DNA from: a virus
Length of the DNA: 64,000 nt
Direction: 5' to 3' (one strand)
Virus record (IMG/VR): IMGVR_UViG_3300042402_005830
Span: 1 to 64,000 of that record
In this document: positions 13,048-22,045 of the stretch, piece by piece
Layout: each line of letters begins with the position of its first letter
How positions within the stretch are numbered: position 1 is the stretch's first letter
Notes under the pieces: model-generated
The model's input: the letters and a program-made list of their open reading frames with translations, nothing else
Told to the model about the DNA's origin: nothing
Databases searched by the model: none
Program-made: the position numbers and the translations under genes

Positions 13048-15066
13048 TTATCTCTTTTTTCTGAGTGTGACTTTATCCTCTTTCATATATAACTCATACT
13101 TTTTATCAAGTACGATATTTTTTCTCAATACATTTTCAGATATAAAGTCTTCTACTTGTTCTTGAATTGCTCTTTTTAAAGGTCTTGCTCCGAATTCCTC
13201 ATCATATCCGACTTTTCCGATGTGTTGATAAACACTATCATCAAAGTTGATATAATATCCAAGTTCATCCAAACGATCTTTGAGTTGAACAAACTCAATC
13301 TCGATGATTTTGTGAATGTCGGTTTCATTGAGTGAATTGAAAAGAACAATTTCATCTACTCGGTTTAAAAACTCAGGTGAGAAATAATTTTTGACTTCTT
13401 TTTTAAGAATATCCTTTTTAATTTCTTCACTGTTTGCCGCTCGGGATGATGTATTAAAACCAACTCCCGTTCCAAATTCCATCAACTTTTTAACACCGAG
13501 GTTTGAGGTCATAATTATCAAGGTATTCTTGAAGTTGATATGTCTCCCTGTGGAATCTGTGATGAATCCATCATCTAAGATTTGAAGGAGTATGGAGAAA
13601 ATATCTTTGTTGGCCTTTTCAACTTCATCAAAAAGAATGACCGAATATGGTTTGTTTTTAACCTGTTCCGTAAGTTGACCGCCTTCTCCGTATCCGACAT
13701 ACCCAGGAGGTGATCCAATCAATCTTGACAAAGAATGTTTTTCTTGGAATTCACTCATATCAACCCTGATTAAGGAATTTGAATCACCAAACACTTGTTT
13801 TGCTAGTTGTTTTGCAAGGTATGTCTTTCCTACCCCCGTTGATCCAAGGAAAATAAATGAACCAATCGGTCTGTTTGGATCCTTAATACCAAGTCGATTT
13901 CTTCTAATTGCTTTTGAGATTTTTTCAACTGCAGATTCCTGTCCAATTACTTTTTCATTGAGATTCTTTTCCAAATTAATCAAAGCATCTACATCATCCG
14001 CTGACAACTTGGTTACAGGAATTTTGGTAATTGATGCCACAACCTCATAAACCATGTCTTCAGTTATTTCTTTCCTTACCGTATTTTGCTCTTTTTCAAA
14101 CTTGAACTTTTCATCGTCCAATTGTTTTAAGACCTTTTTTTCACGGTCACGAAGATTCGCAGCTTCTTCATATCGTTGTTGTTTGACAACTGCTAGTTTT
14201 GTTTTCTTAATTTCCGCAGCCTCTTCTTTGAGTTTTTCAATGACTTCGGGAAGTTTGGTTGTTACCTGTGCTCGAGCCCCAAGTTCATCTAAAATATCGA
14301 TTGCTTTATCAGGAAATTCTCGATTAGTAATGTATCTATCCGCTAAACGAACACAAGCAGTGATCGCCTCTTCGTGGTAATTAACCTTGTGGAAATCCTC
14401 GTATTTGTCTTTGATATTTTGAAGGATCTGAATTGTTTCTTTTACTGAAGGTGGTTCAACAACAACTTTTTGAAATCTCCTTTCAAGAGCACCATCTTTT
14501 TCGATATTTTGACGATACTCATCCAATGTTGTCGCCCCAATACATTGAATCTCACCACGAGCAAGAGCTGGTTTGAATATGTTAGAAGCGTCCAATGATC
14601 CTGAACTGTTTCCAGCACCAACAATATTGTGGATTTCATCAATAAAGACAATAACCTCTCTCGTTTCTTGAAGTTCTTCAAGGATTACCTTCAATCGTTC
14701 TTCAAATTGACCACGATACTTTGTTCCAGCAACAATCGAAGTCATATCCAACGACACAATTCTTTTGTCACACAAATTACGAGGACAATCACCCTCAAAA
14801 ATCTTTTGAGCTAAACCTTCAACAATTGCGGTTTTACCACAACCTGGTTCGCCAATAATGATTGGATTGTTTTTCTTTCTTCTCGAAAGAATTTGAGCAA
14901 TTCGCAAAATCTCCTCCTCTCTTCCTACAACAGGATCTAATGCTCCTAACTCCGCCAATTTGGACAAATCTCTTGAAAAGTTGTCCAATACAGGTGTTTT
15001 AGAGTTAGGATTTTGTTTTTGTCTTTTTTCCCTTTTTGATTCACCGGGATCCATATCTTCTATCAT
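13048..15066 (-). CDS. ClpC-like double AAA+ unfoldase lacking N-domain
   Basis: 672 aa from ATG 15066. D1: Walker A GEPGCGKT (72-79), Walker B FIDE (141-144). Middle domain with a UVR-like motif QQRYEEAANLRDREKKVL (296-313). D2: Walker A GSTGVGKT (408-415), Walker B VILFDE (476-481), GYVGYGEGG pore loop. A V535-G536-F537 tripeptide lies where Hsp100 proteins carry the ClpP-docking (I/L/V)GF loop. Cellular ClpC is about 810-850 aa; the missing part is the N-terminal repeat domain that binds adaptors such as MecA. It is replaced by a short charged tail (MIEDMDPGESKREKRQ). It probably unfolds proteins for host ClpP. Confidence 0.9.
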   Translation of the reverse strand: MIEDMDPGESKREKRQKQNPNSKTPVLDNFSRDLSKLAELGALDPVVGREEEILRIAQILSRRKKNNPIIIGEPGCGKTAIVEGLAQKIFEGDCPRNLCDKRIVSLDMTSIVAGTKYRGQFEERLKVILEELQETREVIVFIDEIHNIVGAGNSSGSLDASNIFKPALARGEIQCIGATTLDEYRQNIEKDGALERRFQKVVVEPPSVKETIQILQNIKDKYEDFHKVNYHEEAITACVRLADRYITNREFPDKAIDILDELGARAQVTTKLPEVIEKLKEEAAEIKKTKLAVVKQQRYEEAANLRDREKKVLKQLDDEKFKFEKEQNTVRKEITEDMVYEVVASITKIPVTKLSADDVDALINLEKNLNEKVIGQESAVEKISKAIRRNRLGIKDPNRPIGSFIFLGSTGVGKTYLAKQLAKQVFGDSNSLIRVDMSEFQEKHSLSRLIGSPPGYVGYGEGGQLTEQVKNKPYSVILFDEVEKANKDIFSILLQILDDGFITDSTGRHINFKNTLIIMTSNLGVKKLMEFGTGVGFNTSSRAANSEEIKKDILKKEVKNYFSPEFLNRVDEIVLFNSLNETDIHKIIEIEFVQLKDRLDELGYYINFDDSVYQHIGKVGYDEEFGARPLKRAIQEQVEDFISENVLRKNIVLDKKYELYMKEDKVTLRKKR

Positions 15067-15075
15067 GTTCTAATA

Positions 15076-15774
15076 TTAATAATTTTTAACTAATTTATCT
15101 ATCTGTGAATAACCTGAAAACTGACTTGTCAAATCTTCTTTGAAACAAAGAAAGGGTATTTGTCTTTCAATAAAAGTGAACCACAACCAATCATCAGGTG
15201 TTGTCCAACCATCCTCGTCATATAAATTATGAAAGAAATTTTTTGAATTTTTGTTAATCAAATAACAGTGACCCAAAGTAATTTTATCACATTCATATAA
15301 ATTTCTACTTATTTGATCACCAAATTTTACATCTATTTTATCTAAACTATAACTTATCGGTTCGAATCTCACAATAGGGTATTTTGGATTTTCTTCCAAG
15401 ACTTTTATAGCTTCAGATAATCTTTCTTTAAATAAATCAATATCCAAAATACGACAATCACATTCACATATTAAAGAATAATCATCATCGGCAAAAGAAA
15501 GTAAAATAGCTTGTTTGTGAGATAACCACGCACCATAATGTCTATCTGTTAGACCCGTCTCGTTGTTTTCTTTTTGACTACCTCTATAAAAATTAACCCA
15601 ATTTTTGTAAATATTATTTAAAGGTGCTGGTCTATCATACGGTTGATTTTCAATTCTAATATATCTCAAACCCAACGATTTAAGTTGTTCCATCGATAAA
15701 ACTTCTCTTTCACTTGTATTGTCTAAACCTGATTGTATTATTTTACAATTCATTTTTTTATTTAAGAATATCAC
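15076..15774 (-). CDS. GT25-like glycosyltransferase
   Basis: 232 aa from ATG 15774. The segment TDRHYGAWLSHKQAILLSF followed by a DDDYSLICECDCRILDID stretch matches the family-25 (LPS glycosyltransferase/LgtB-like) order: acceptor-side SH helix, then the acidic metal-binding strand, although EDD is replaced by ECD. Cytosolic. It sits nine bases upstream of the Clp gene on the same strand and may be co-transcribed. Confidence 0.72.
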   Translation of the reverse strand: MIFLNKKMNCKIIQSGLDNTSEREVLSMEQLKSLGLRYIRIENQPYDRPAPLNNIYKNWVNFYRGSQKENNETGLTDRHYGAWLSHKQAILLSFADDDYSLICECDCRILDIDLFKERLSEAIKVLEENPKYPIVRFEPISYSLDKIDVKFGDQISRNLYECDKITLGHCYLINKNSKNFFHNLYDEDGWTTPDDWLWFTFIERQIPFLCFKEDLTSQFSGYSQIDKLVKNY

Positions 15775-15798
15775 TATATCTTGAAAAAATCAATATTT

Positions 15799-15853
15799 AC
15801 ATTTTGTCAGGTTTTTTTGATTAATCTGACATTTTGTCATGTTTGTAACTTTG
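15799..15853 (+). promoter_or_regulatory. Promoter with repeated operator-like site
   Basis: TAACTTTG at 15846-15853 is a TAnnTTTG -7 element about 53 bases before ATG 15907. Upstream, ACATTTTGTCA occurs twice (15799-15809 and 15829-15839), 30 bp apart, about three helical turns. The second copy extends to the perfect dyad TGACA-TTT-TGTCA (15827-15839). This looks like a cooperative repressor or activator site. Confidence 0.55.
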
Positions 15854-15906
15854 GCACAAAATTCGAAAAGGGGTGAAAATTAAATAAACCAAAAAAAATA
15901 AAAAAT

Positions 15907-16338
15907 ATGTTACGCAAAAGATTTAACCTAAACAACCTTTTTTCTGAATTTGATTCATTTTTTGAAGATTTTAACTCACCTCTTATGGTAAGAGGAAAAC
16001 GAGATGTTGAAACAGGTAATGATGAAAATGGTCAATGGACGAAAGAAACATTTACCTCAGAAGATGGATCTTATCAAATGACAACCATCATTCAACATGT
16101 GAATCAAGGATCAAAACAAACACCAAATGAGAAATCAAGTCTCCAAAAACAACTTGATCAAGCGGTGGAAAAACAGGATTTTGAGAAGGCTGCAAAACTC
16201 CGAGACCAAATTAAACAGATTGAATCGAATAAAGAAAAGATTCAAGAAGTTCAAACAAAACTTGATGAATCTATAAAAAAACAGGATTTTGAATCGGCGA
16301 TAAAATATAGGGATGAACTGAAAAAACTTAAATCATGA
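15907..16338 (+). CDS. UVR-motif protein, McsA-like C-terminus
   Basis: 143 aa from ATG 15907. The C-terminal half holds two UVR motifs, LQKQLDQAVEKQDFEKAAKL (79-98, continuing to ~105) and its near-repeat at 115-141 (KLDESIKKQDFESAIKYRDE). UVR motifs pair with each other in UvrB-UvrC and with the ClpC middle domain in McsA. The N-terminal part (NLNNLFSEFDSFFEDF) has no zinc fingers. It is divergent from the ClpC-like gene, which also carries a UVR-like motif, so an adaptor or regulator of that unfoldase is the obvious guess. Confidence 0.75.
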   Translation: MLRKRFNLNNLFSEFDSFFEDFNSPLMVRGKRDVETGNDENGQWTKETFTSEDGSYQMTTIIQHVNQGSKQTPNEKSSLQKQLDQAVEKQDFEKAAKLRDQIKQIESNKEKIQEVQTKLDESIKKQDFESAIKYRDELKKLKS

Positions 16339-16343
16339 ACATT

Positions 16344-16369
16344 AACCCCTCCCCACGGAGGGGTTTTTA
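16344..16369 (+). terminator. Rho-independent terminator
   Basis: AACCCCTCC-CCAC-GGAGGGGTT followed by TTTT closes the UVR-protein unit. Confidence 0.9.
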
Positions 16370-16378
16370 TTTGTTGAT

Positions 16379-16386
16379 ATATTTAT
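16379..16386 (+). promoter_or_regulatory. Putative late promoter motif ATATTTAT
   Basis: Plus strand; ends four bases before ATG 16391. If it works as a -10 element the mRNA would be leaderless. Confidence 0.5.
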
Positions 16387-16390
16387 TGTC

Positions 16391-16693
16391 ATGAATATCA
16401 ATGATTATTTATCCTCTACATCAGACGATTCTGTTCTTTTGACAGAATATAGGAATTTTAGAAATATGTTTAATGAATTTTGTGATCGTGGTGTTGATTT
16501 GACTTCTGAATCAGATGAAACGGAAAGTTTGAGAAATCAACTCACAAAAATATCCGAGGAGATTGAAAATTTGAAGAAAACAATTCAAAATAACGGTTTT
16601 GAGATTACTGAAAACAAATTTTTTGAACACATTTATTCCAAGTTTAATATTATTGAGGAAGAAATACCTTTCAAAAATGGCAATACTATCTGA
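16391..16693 (+). CDS. Hypothetical coiled-coil protein, 100 aa
   Basis: MNINDYLSSTSDDSVLLTEY start. A heptad-rich helix (RNQLTKISEEIENLKKTIQN, residues ~48-67) suggests a dimer. No domain recognised. It heads the late transcription unit that leads into the head genes and overlaps the next gene by 17 bases. Confidence 0.65.
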   Translation: MNINDYLSSTSDDSVLLTEYRNFRNMFNEFCDRGVDLTSESDETESLRNQLTKISEEIENLKKTIQNNGFEITENKFFEHIYSKFNIIEEEIPFKNGNTI

Positions 16694-16919
16694 AAAAATA
16701 GAAGGAACAAAAATTATCAATGTGATTGAATCCTCAAACATCAATCAAACTGTGTATGACACAAACACCAAAAATCTTGAGGTGGTTTTTAAAAACGGAT
16801 CAACATTCTTATATGAAGATGTCCCACATCAAATTTATACAAAATTTAGAATGGCAGAATCTCAAGGTTCTTTTTTTAATAAAAATATCGCAAAGACTTT
16901 TAAATTTAGTAAAAAATGA
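16677..16919 (+). CDS. KTSC-domain protein
   Basis: 80 aa; start placed at ATG 16677 (MAILSEKIEGTKIINVIESS) because the KTSC fold begins there. Pattern: SSNINQTVYD, LEVVFKNGSTFLYEDVP, then a helix ending AESQGSFFNKNI, matching the KTSC family (named for Lys-tRNA synthetase C-terminal relatives and found widely in phages). Binding of RNA or small ligands has been proposed for the family; its role here is unknown. Overlaps both neighbours, implying translational coupling. Confidence 0.75.
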   Translation: MAILSEKIEGTKIINVIESSNINQTVYDTNTKNLEVVFKNGSTFLYEDVPHQIYTKFRMAESQGSFFNKNIAKTFKFSKK

Positions 16920-17674
16920 GTTCTATCAATCAGGTTGTTGACACCTTGTTATATCAAGATGAACTGAACCCCAAGTTTTGGGACAATCCATCAACACCTG
17001 AGAAATCTTCTTTAAGGAAAGAAGTTAGAAAGAAACTCATGGAAATAAGTGATGAATTTTTTGAGTATTTGGATCTTGATCTTTTTATTTCTGATATTAC
17101 AATGACAGGATCGTTGGCTAATTTTAATTGGTCTGACTTTTCCGATGTGGATCTTCATTTTATATTTGACTACAAACAAGTCGCAGGAAATGAAGAGATT
17201 TATAAAGAATATTTTAATTTAAAAAAAACCTTATTTAACAGCACACATGATATTAAAATTTTTGGACATGATGTGGAGATTTATATCCAAGATTTATTGG
17301 AGCCTCATCATTCTACTGGTGTATATTCTGTCTTACATAATGATTGGCTTAATGTTCCCAAAAAAGAAGATGTTCAAATTGACAAGGATGTATTGAAAAA
17401 GAAAATAAAGAATGTGGTTTCACAACTTGACGATGTTTTTTTAAATTTGGATGACGAAAATCCAAAAACCGCAATAAAAATATTAGATAATTTCAAAGAT
17501 AAATTAAAAACTTATAGATCAGCGGGATTGGCCAAGGGAGGTGAACAATCTTATGAAAACCTCGTTTTTAAATACATGAGAAGGGCCGGATATATTCAAA
17601 AAATATTTGATGCTAAAAATAAAATTATCGATAAAACACTTTCTTTGGAATCATATAATAGGAAAAAAAGATAA
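16916..17674 (+). CDS. Minimal nucleotidyltransferase-fold protein
   Basis: 252 aa. The NTase signature G65-S66-LANFNWSDFS followed by D77-V-D79 and the strand LHFIFD is complete, with a third acidic residue likely in HDVEIYIQD (~122-130). The C-terminal half is helical. The family (pol-β-like NTase) covers enzymes adding nucleotides to proteins, RNA or antibiotics; phage copies close to head genes are common but uncharacterised. ATG overlaps the preceding stop by four bases. Confidence 0.78.
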   Translation: MSSINQVVDTLLYQDELNPKFWDNPSTPEKSSLRKEVRKKLMEISDEFFEYLDLDLFISDITMTGSLANFNWSDFSDVDLHFIFDYKQVAGNEEIYKEYFNLKKTLFNSTHDIKIFGHDVEIYIQDLLEPHHSTGVYSVLHNDWLNVPKKEDVQIDKDVLKKKIKNVVSQLDDVFLNLDDENPKTAIKILDNFKDKLKTYRSAGLAKGGEQSYENLVFKYMRRAGYIQKIFDAKNKIIDKTLSLESYNRKKR

Positions 17675-17689
17675 TTTGTATAAATCATT

Positions 17690-17697
17690 ATATTTAT
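17690..17697 (+). promoter_or_regulatory. Putative late promoter motif ATATTTAT
   Basis: Plus strand, 16 bases before ATG 17714. Confidence 0.55.
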
Positions 17698-17713
17698 TTA
17701 TAAAAAAACACTC

Positions 17714-17896
17714 ATGGCAATTACCGCATGTACTCAAGCCAGCTACGCTAACATCAATAGAATTAGTGTTGACAGGTCTTCCGCTACTTATTATACCATT
17801 CCCACACCATTATGGACGGAAGGTGATGATCAAACCCAAATTGCTTATCAATGTAACGCCGTAACTCTCGGAGGATTCAGAGGGTTAAATTCATAA
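17714..17896 (+). CDS. Hypothetical small late protein, 60 aa
   Basis: MAITACTQASYANINRISVD start, with a compact β-rich sequence containing two Cys (C6, C47) and GGFRGLNS at the end. Preceded by a late-type motif and followed at 25 nt by the next late gene. The small size and Thr/Ser/Tyr-rich content fit a minor capsid or decoration protein, but there is no family match. Confidence 0.6.
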   Translation: MAITACTQASYANINRISVDRSSATYYTIPTPLWTEGDDQTQIAYQCNAVTLGGFRGLNS

Positions 17897-17921
17897 AATT
17901 AAAAAAATAACAAAAATACAA

Positions 17922-19364
17922 ATGTCAGATTTGAAACCATTGGGAAGTGAAAGACTTCAAGGGGATGAAAAAATCAAAAGAATCCTTGAGATTGCAAGAT
18001 ATAAAGAAGTCCCAAAGCAGGTAGTTAACGAATTATCTAGCGTAGAGTATTCCAAAACATTAAGTGATGGTGTAAAATATGTCATAGCCAAAGAAAAGCT
18101 CGGATATATTATTAAAAAATCAATCAACGAAGGTGTTGAAGAATATATCGAGCCAATGAAGAATAGAAAGTATTATAATTCCTATTCTCAAGCATTAAAA
18201 AGATTGAACCTTTTGGCTCGTGAAGTCAATTATGTTCAAGGTGTTAATGAAGGTATTGATTTATTCAACGAACAAAAAAGATATACATTAAAAACACCAA
18301 AACCTGCACCCTCGGAAACAACTTATGATGAACCAACACCTGACATGTCAATGGATAGTGGTATTGGCGCGGAGGCGGATTTGGGGATGGGTTCAGAAAC
18401 ACCTGCGGGTGGAGAATTGGACTTGGGATTGGATATGGATATGGGTGCTGACCAACCTACAGACATGGGTATGGATCTTGGATCCGAAGATACTGAAATG
18501 AAACCTACTGATGAAGGTGATGTCGATTTCAAAACAGTTCAAAAAATCACAGGAAAATTAAGTCAAAAATTGAGAGAACTCGACTCAATTCAAGGACTTG
18601 ATTCTTCAAATATGAAATATGTTATCAATTCGATATTGTCAGCAATGAACTTGGAGAAATTCAACGAGGATGACAAAGATGAAGTTATTGAAAGACTTGA
18701 AGGTGAAATCGATTATGGTTTGGAAGACACAGGTGTTGATATTGAAGCTACAGGTGAAGAATCTTCGTCGGAGTTCGATGTTGAATCACCCGAAGGTGGA
18801 GAAGAGTTGAAGGAATATGATGTTTATGGAAATGAAGGTTTTGGATATTTCGATAAAGATGAAAATCCTGTTGATATTGACGATGTCGATTTTGATTTTG
18901 AACCCGAAGGTCATGTACAGTCTTATGATGAGTTTATTAGTAAATTTGATAGAAGAGACCACAATGACCCACATTATGATATCAAGAAAAGACAACACGA
19001 TTCAAATATAGAAAAGTACGGAAACTTAAGATTAGGTAAAAAAAGAACACCTGTGAGTGATGTCAGCTCTATCGATAGAATTATGGATTCTATTTTTGCA
19101 GAATCAAAAGTTGAAAAGACAATTAACAAATATTTGAGTGAATCAGTTATTAAAGAAACTGAAGAAAAAATTAAGACCAAGAAAACCAAAATGGTCGAAT
19201 CTATTGGAAAAATGGCAACCACTTACGAACAAGAACTCACATCAAAGAAAATTATTAAAGAATTCAAAGATGTAGAATTGGTCGGAAGAACCAACAAGAA
19301 AAACATTATTTTCAATATTGCAGGTGAAGAATTTAAAGTAAATCAGAAAGGATTTTTAGAATGA
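17922..19364 (+). CDS. Large acidic virion-associated protein
   Basis: 480 aa. N-terminal helical domain (MSDLKPLGSERLQGDEKIKR to ~125), a low-complexity Met/Gly/Asp/Pro region (~130-210, with MDMGADQPTDMGMD-like repeats), an acidic middle, and a basic coiled-coil C-terminus (~390-480). No enzymatic motif. Its place just before the packaging and head genes and its domain style suggest a structural or head-assembly protein. Overlaps the next gene by four bases. Confidence 0.65.
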   Translation: MSDLKPLGSERLQGDEKIKRILEIARYKEVPKQVVNELSSVEYSKTLSDGVKYVIAKEKLGYIIKKSINEGVEEYIEPMKNRKYYNSYSQALKRLNLLAREVNYVQGVNEGIDLFNEQKRYTLKTPKPAPSETTYDEPTPDMSMDSGIGAEADLGMGSETPAGGELDLGLDMDMGADQPTDMGMDLGSEDTEMKPTDEGDVDFKTVQKITGKLSQKLRELDSIQGLDSSNMKYVINSILSAMNLEKFNEDDKDEVIERLEGEIDYGLEDTGVDIEATGEESSSEFDVESPEGGEELKEYDVYGNEGFGYFDKDENPVDIDDVDFDFEPEGHVQSYDEFISKFDRRDHNDPHYDIKKRQHDSNIEKYGNLRLGKKRTPVSDVSSIDRIMDSIFAESKVEKTINKYLSESVIKETEEKIKTKKTKMVESIGKMATTYEQELTSKKIIKEFKDVELVGRTNKKNIIFNIAGEEFKVNQKGFLE

Positions 19365-19762
19365 AACTTGTTTATGTGAATGAACTTGGACCCGACTATA
19401 AAGGAAATAATACATATGAATTTATTTTCTCTGAAAGTGATGAGGTCTATGGTGAGGATTGGGATGTAAGTCCGGCCTCAGGAAGACCGCTTCCTCCACA
19501 ATTACAGTTCATTCACAGTGTTTTAAAATTCAGTGACTCTGAAATTAAATTTGATCTTGTTCAAAATTCTGATTATTTCAACATGTATGATGCCGTTGAT
19601 GGTGTCATTTGTTTGGCTTGGGAATCTGAAGATTCTGATTATGAAAGGATGGGGTATCAGAGATTCGTTTTTAAATTTGGAGATGAATTATCCTCAATAA
19701 AAGATAAATTTTACGAAAGAGATATTGTTCTTTCTGAAGAAAAAGTATTACAAGTACCATGA
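19361..19762 (+). CDS. Hypothetical protein, 133 aa
   Basis: MKLVYVNELGPDYKGNNTYE start. β-rich acidic protein with a conserved-looking SPASGRPLPPQLQFI loop. Sits between two structural candidates with 4-bp ATGA overlaps on both sides, so expression is coupled to theirs. I recognise no family, but the genomic position is that of small head-region proteins in T4-like phages. Confidence 0.65.
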   Translation: MKLVYVNELGPDYKGNNTYEFIFSESDEVYGEDWDVSPASGRPLPPQLQFIHSVLKFSDSEIKFDLVQNSDYFNMYDAVDGVICLAWESEDSDYERMGYQRFVFKFGDELSSIKDKFYERDIVLSEEKVLQVP

Positions 19763-20766
19763 ACAACAAAAAAGTAAAAATATTATTGGAAAATGGTTTT
19801 TCTATTAAAACCATCAGAACACTTTCTGAAAGTGAAATCAATATATTGACAAAAAAAGTTCTCAAAGAAGCTCAAACTTCTGTTGTAAAAAAAACAACCT
19901 ACAACAAAGGAGAAGTTCAATCAATGGTTAACAAACATGGTGGACTTTCAATTGAAAATGGTGGTACGGTTACACCGGGTGAAGATGGATCAATCACTGT
20001 TACTCAAGGAGAAGGTGAAATGAAAGAAAACGAAGATTCATTTAATGATTTGGAAAGACAGGATTATACAGGTCAAGAAGGCCCTCACGATTCTGATGAT
20101 ATGGCACCTGATGGGATGGACGATGATTCAGATAATAATAGATCTATGATGGAAAATGAATTATCTGATGACGAAATTGATTTGATGTTAGATATTATTC
20201 AATCAAAAAAAGAAGGGTCGGATGAAAAAAGTGAATTAGATGAGAAATTCCAAAGTAAGTCACAACAGAAATATTTCTTTGCAAAATGTAATGATGAATC
20301 ATTAAGTAAAAAAGAAAGAAACAAGTGGTGTAAAATGGCTGATGAATTTGCTCAACATACAAATTTCTCAAAATTACCTGAGAAAGTTAAAGAAGATAAT
20401 TTAAAATCTTTGGAGGAAAGTGTGATGAAAATTGTTCAAAAACACCTACCCCCAAGCATTACAAAAGGTGACTTGGTTAAGTTAATAAGTGAGGCACCAA
20501 TGACAAAACCGGCACCTGTTAAGGAACCTGGGGTCGCTCCTTCAAAACCAAAACCAGGAACACCATTTCAACCAAAACATAAACCTAAGCCAAAGGCGGG
20601 AAAAAAGGTTCCTGAATGGATGTCTTATTCAGAAATTTTTGAATCTGAACCATTCACCAAACCAGCACCCGTGAAACCGGATGTTGCTCCGTCAAGACCA
20701 AGTCCAAAGACACCATTCCAACCAAAACATAAACCAAAACCAAAAGCAGGAGGTGATGAAAAATAA
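19759..20766 (+). CDS. Structural protein with C-terminal Pro/Lys repeats
   Basis: 335 aa. N-terminal helix ending KKVLKEAQ, an acidic low-complexity middle, a small domain (QQKYFFAKCNDESLSKKERN to ~210), then two ~33-residue repeats rich in Pro and Lys (TKPAPVK...PFQPKHKPKPKAG). The sequences LKE-A and ISE-A match the [L/I]xE cleavage rule of T4-type prohead proteases, so the protein may be processed in the prohead. Overlaps the next gene, whose start lies inside the last repeat. Confidence 0.6.
   Translation: MNNKKVKILLENGFSIKTIRTLSESEINILTKKVLKEAQTSVVKKTTYNKGEVQSMVNKHGGLSIENGGTVTPGEDGSITVTQGEGEMKENEDSFNDLERQDYTGQEGPHDSDDMAPDGMDDDSDNNRSMMENELSDDEIDLMLDIIQSKKEGSDEKSELDEKFQSKSQQKYFFAKCNDESLSKKERNKWCKMADEFAQHTNFSKLPEKVKEDNLKSLEESVMKIVQKHLPPSITKGDLVKLISEAPMTKPAPVKEPGVAPSKPKPGTPFQPKHKPKPKAGKKVPEWMSYSEIFESEPFTKPAPVKPDVAPSRPSPKTPFQPKHKPKPKAGGDEK
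20500..20751 (+). repeat. Two-copy Pro/Lys-rich coding repeat
   Basis: Copy 1 at 20500-20601 and copy 2 at 20653-20751 encode nearly the same ~33 residues (TKPAPVK, VAPS, PFQPKHKPKPKAG), separated by a unique 17-residue linker with PEWMSYSEIFESE. Confidence 0.75.
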
Positions 20767-22042
20767 TATAAAATCAAGACTCAGAAGGGCTTTATTAGAG
20801 GCACCAATCAGATATGATGGACCTGAAAAAATGGATCCTTCTTTGGAAGCCGCATTTAATATGAGTCAAACCCCTTATAGTAAAAACCCAGCGCTTCCTG
20901 ATATGAATGCTGATGGTATTCCTGACTCTTTTGAGCAAATAATGGCTAGTAAAAGGTTTAAGGATGTGGTTGAAAATTTAAAACGACTTACGGGGATTAC
21001 CAACATCTCAAATATGACTGCAATGATGCAACTTCAAACTTTGGCGATGGGTGCTTCACAAAAAATCATTCAAATACAGAATCAACATAAAGAGTATTTA
21101 GAAAATTTAGCTATTGATCTTGTTAAGAAAGAAACAGGTATCACCGACCAACTTAATTTCGAGGCGGATCTTGTATCACCTGGTGACATTACAAGTCAGG
21201 GTATGAGCGGTCAGGCACAGGATTATGAGGAAGAAGAGATACAACAACAATTTGGAGGTGAAGAAGAAGATTTTGAAGAGGATTTCATGTCTTTCATGGG
21301 GGCGATAGAAAATTTCAACAATGAAACCGCTAAAAGAAGAATATTAAACGCTTTGGTTCAGGGAGGTGCGAAAAAAGGTCATTACATGTACCAACTCGTT
21401 GTTCCTGAACTCAATAGATTAGATCCTGATTTAGTAAAACTATACGGTATAATTATGTCTTTTGCTGATTATGTTTATTGGATTATGCCAAACCAACAAA
21501 TGTTGAATATGGCAGGAAGTGGTAGTGGAATGATGGGTAAAGAAGAAGTTGATGAAACCACTGATCCACCCACAATTAAGGCTCAGGCTGTTTGGTTCCC
21601 TCTTTTAATTCATGAATTATTGAAAGGAGTTGGTGATGTTGTTATGACGCAAGGCTTACCTGATGATCCAAGAGCCGCCGAGATGGTTATGGGAGTGGCT
21701 GACACATTACCCGATGAAGTTTGGGATATGAGAGTCGGACCAATTATTTATGAAAAGTTAGTCAATTCTTATCCTGAAGAATTATTTGATGAAGACAAGA
21801 AGATCATCCAATTCTACTTGAAATCAAGATTGGCTCAACTAACTCCTGATGAGTTTTTTGAAACCATGAGAGAGATTTTGAAAGAAACCCCGAAAGGAAA
21901 AAAATTGGTAGAAAAAATGGTTAAAGAAATCATTCAAGAGTTAAAACAACAAGAATATGAGGATGCGATGGGATCGGAAGATGAGGATGAAGACGATGAC
22001 TTGAATAATTTCTTATCTAATCTCGGAATTAGTTTAAATTAA
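20756..22042 (+). CDS. Head-region structural protein before terminase
   Basis: 428 aa with ATG 20756 chosen (MKNNIKSRLRRALLEAPIRY), overlapping the preceding gene by 11 bases; a longer in-frame start lies inside that gene. The N-terminus LRRALLE-A is a good [L/I]xE prohead-protease site after residue 15. The rest is helical, with a long acidic segment (EEEEIQQQFGGEEEDFEEDF) and acidic tail. Immediately upstream of the large terminase with four bases between. Could be the small terminase partner or a capsid-core protein; I cannot decide. Confidence 0.6.
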   Translation: MKNNIKSRLRRALLEAPIRYDGPEKMDPSLEAAFNMSQTPYSKNPALPDMNADGIPDSFEQIMASKRFKDVVENLKRLTGITNISNMTAMMQLQTLAMGASQKIIQIQNQHKEYLENLAIDLVKKETGITDQLNFEADLVSPGDITSQGMSGQAQDYEEEEIQQQFGGEEEDFEEDFMSFMGAIENFNNETAKRRILNALVQGGAKKGHYMYQLVVPELNRLDPDLVKLYGIIMSFADYVYWIMPNQQMLNMAGSGSGMMGKEEVDETTDPPTIKAQAVWFPLLIHELLKGVGDVVMTQGLPDDPRAAEMVMGVADTLPDEVWDMRVGPIIYEKLVNSYPEELFDEDKKIIQFYLKSRLAQLTPDEFFETMREILKETPKGKKLVEKMVKEIIQELKQQEYEDAMGSEDEDEDDDLNNFLSNLGISLN

Positions 22043-22045
22043 TGG

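Noticed and set aside
20746-20756. AGGAGGTG directly before ATG 20756 as a strong Shine-Dalgarno site
   Set aside because: It encodes the end of the previous gene's Ala-Gly-Gly tail, and almost no other gene in the window has an SD sequence, so it is probably coincidental.
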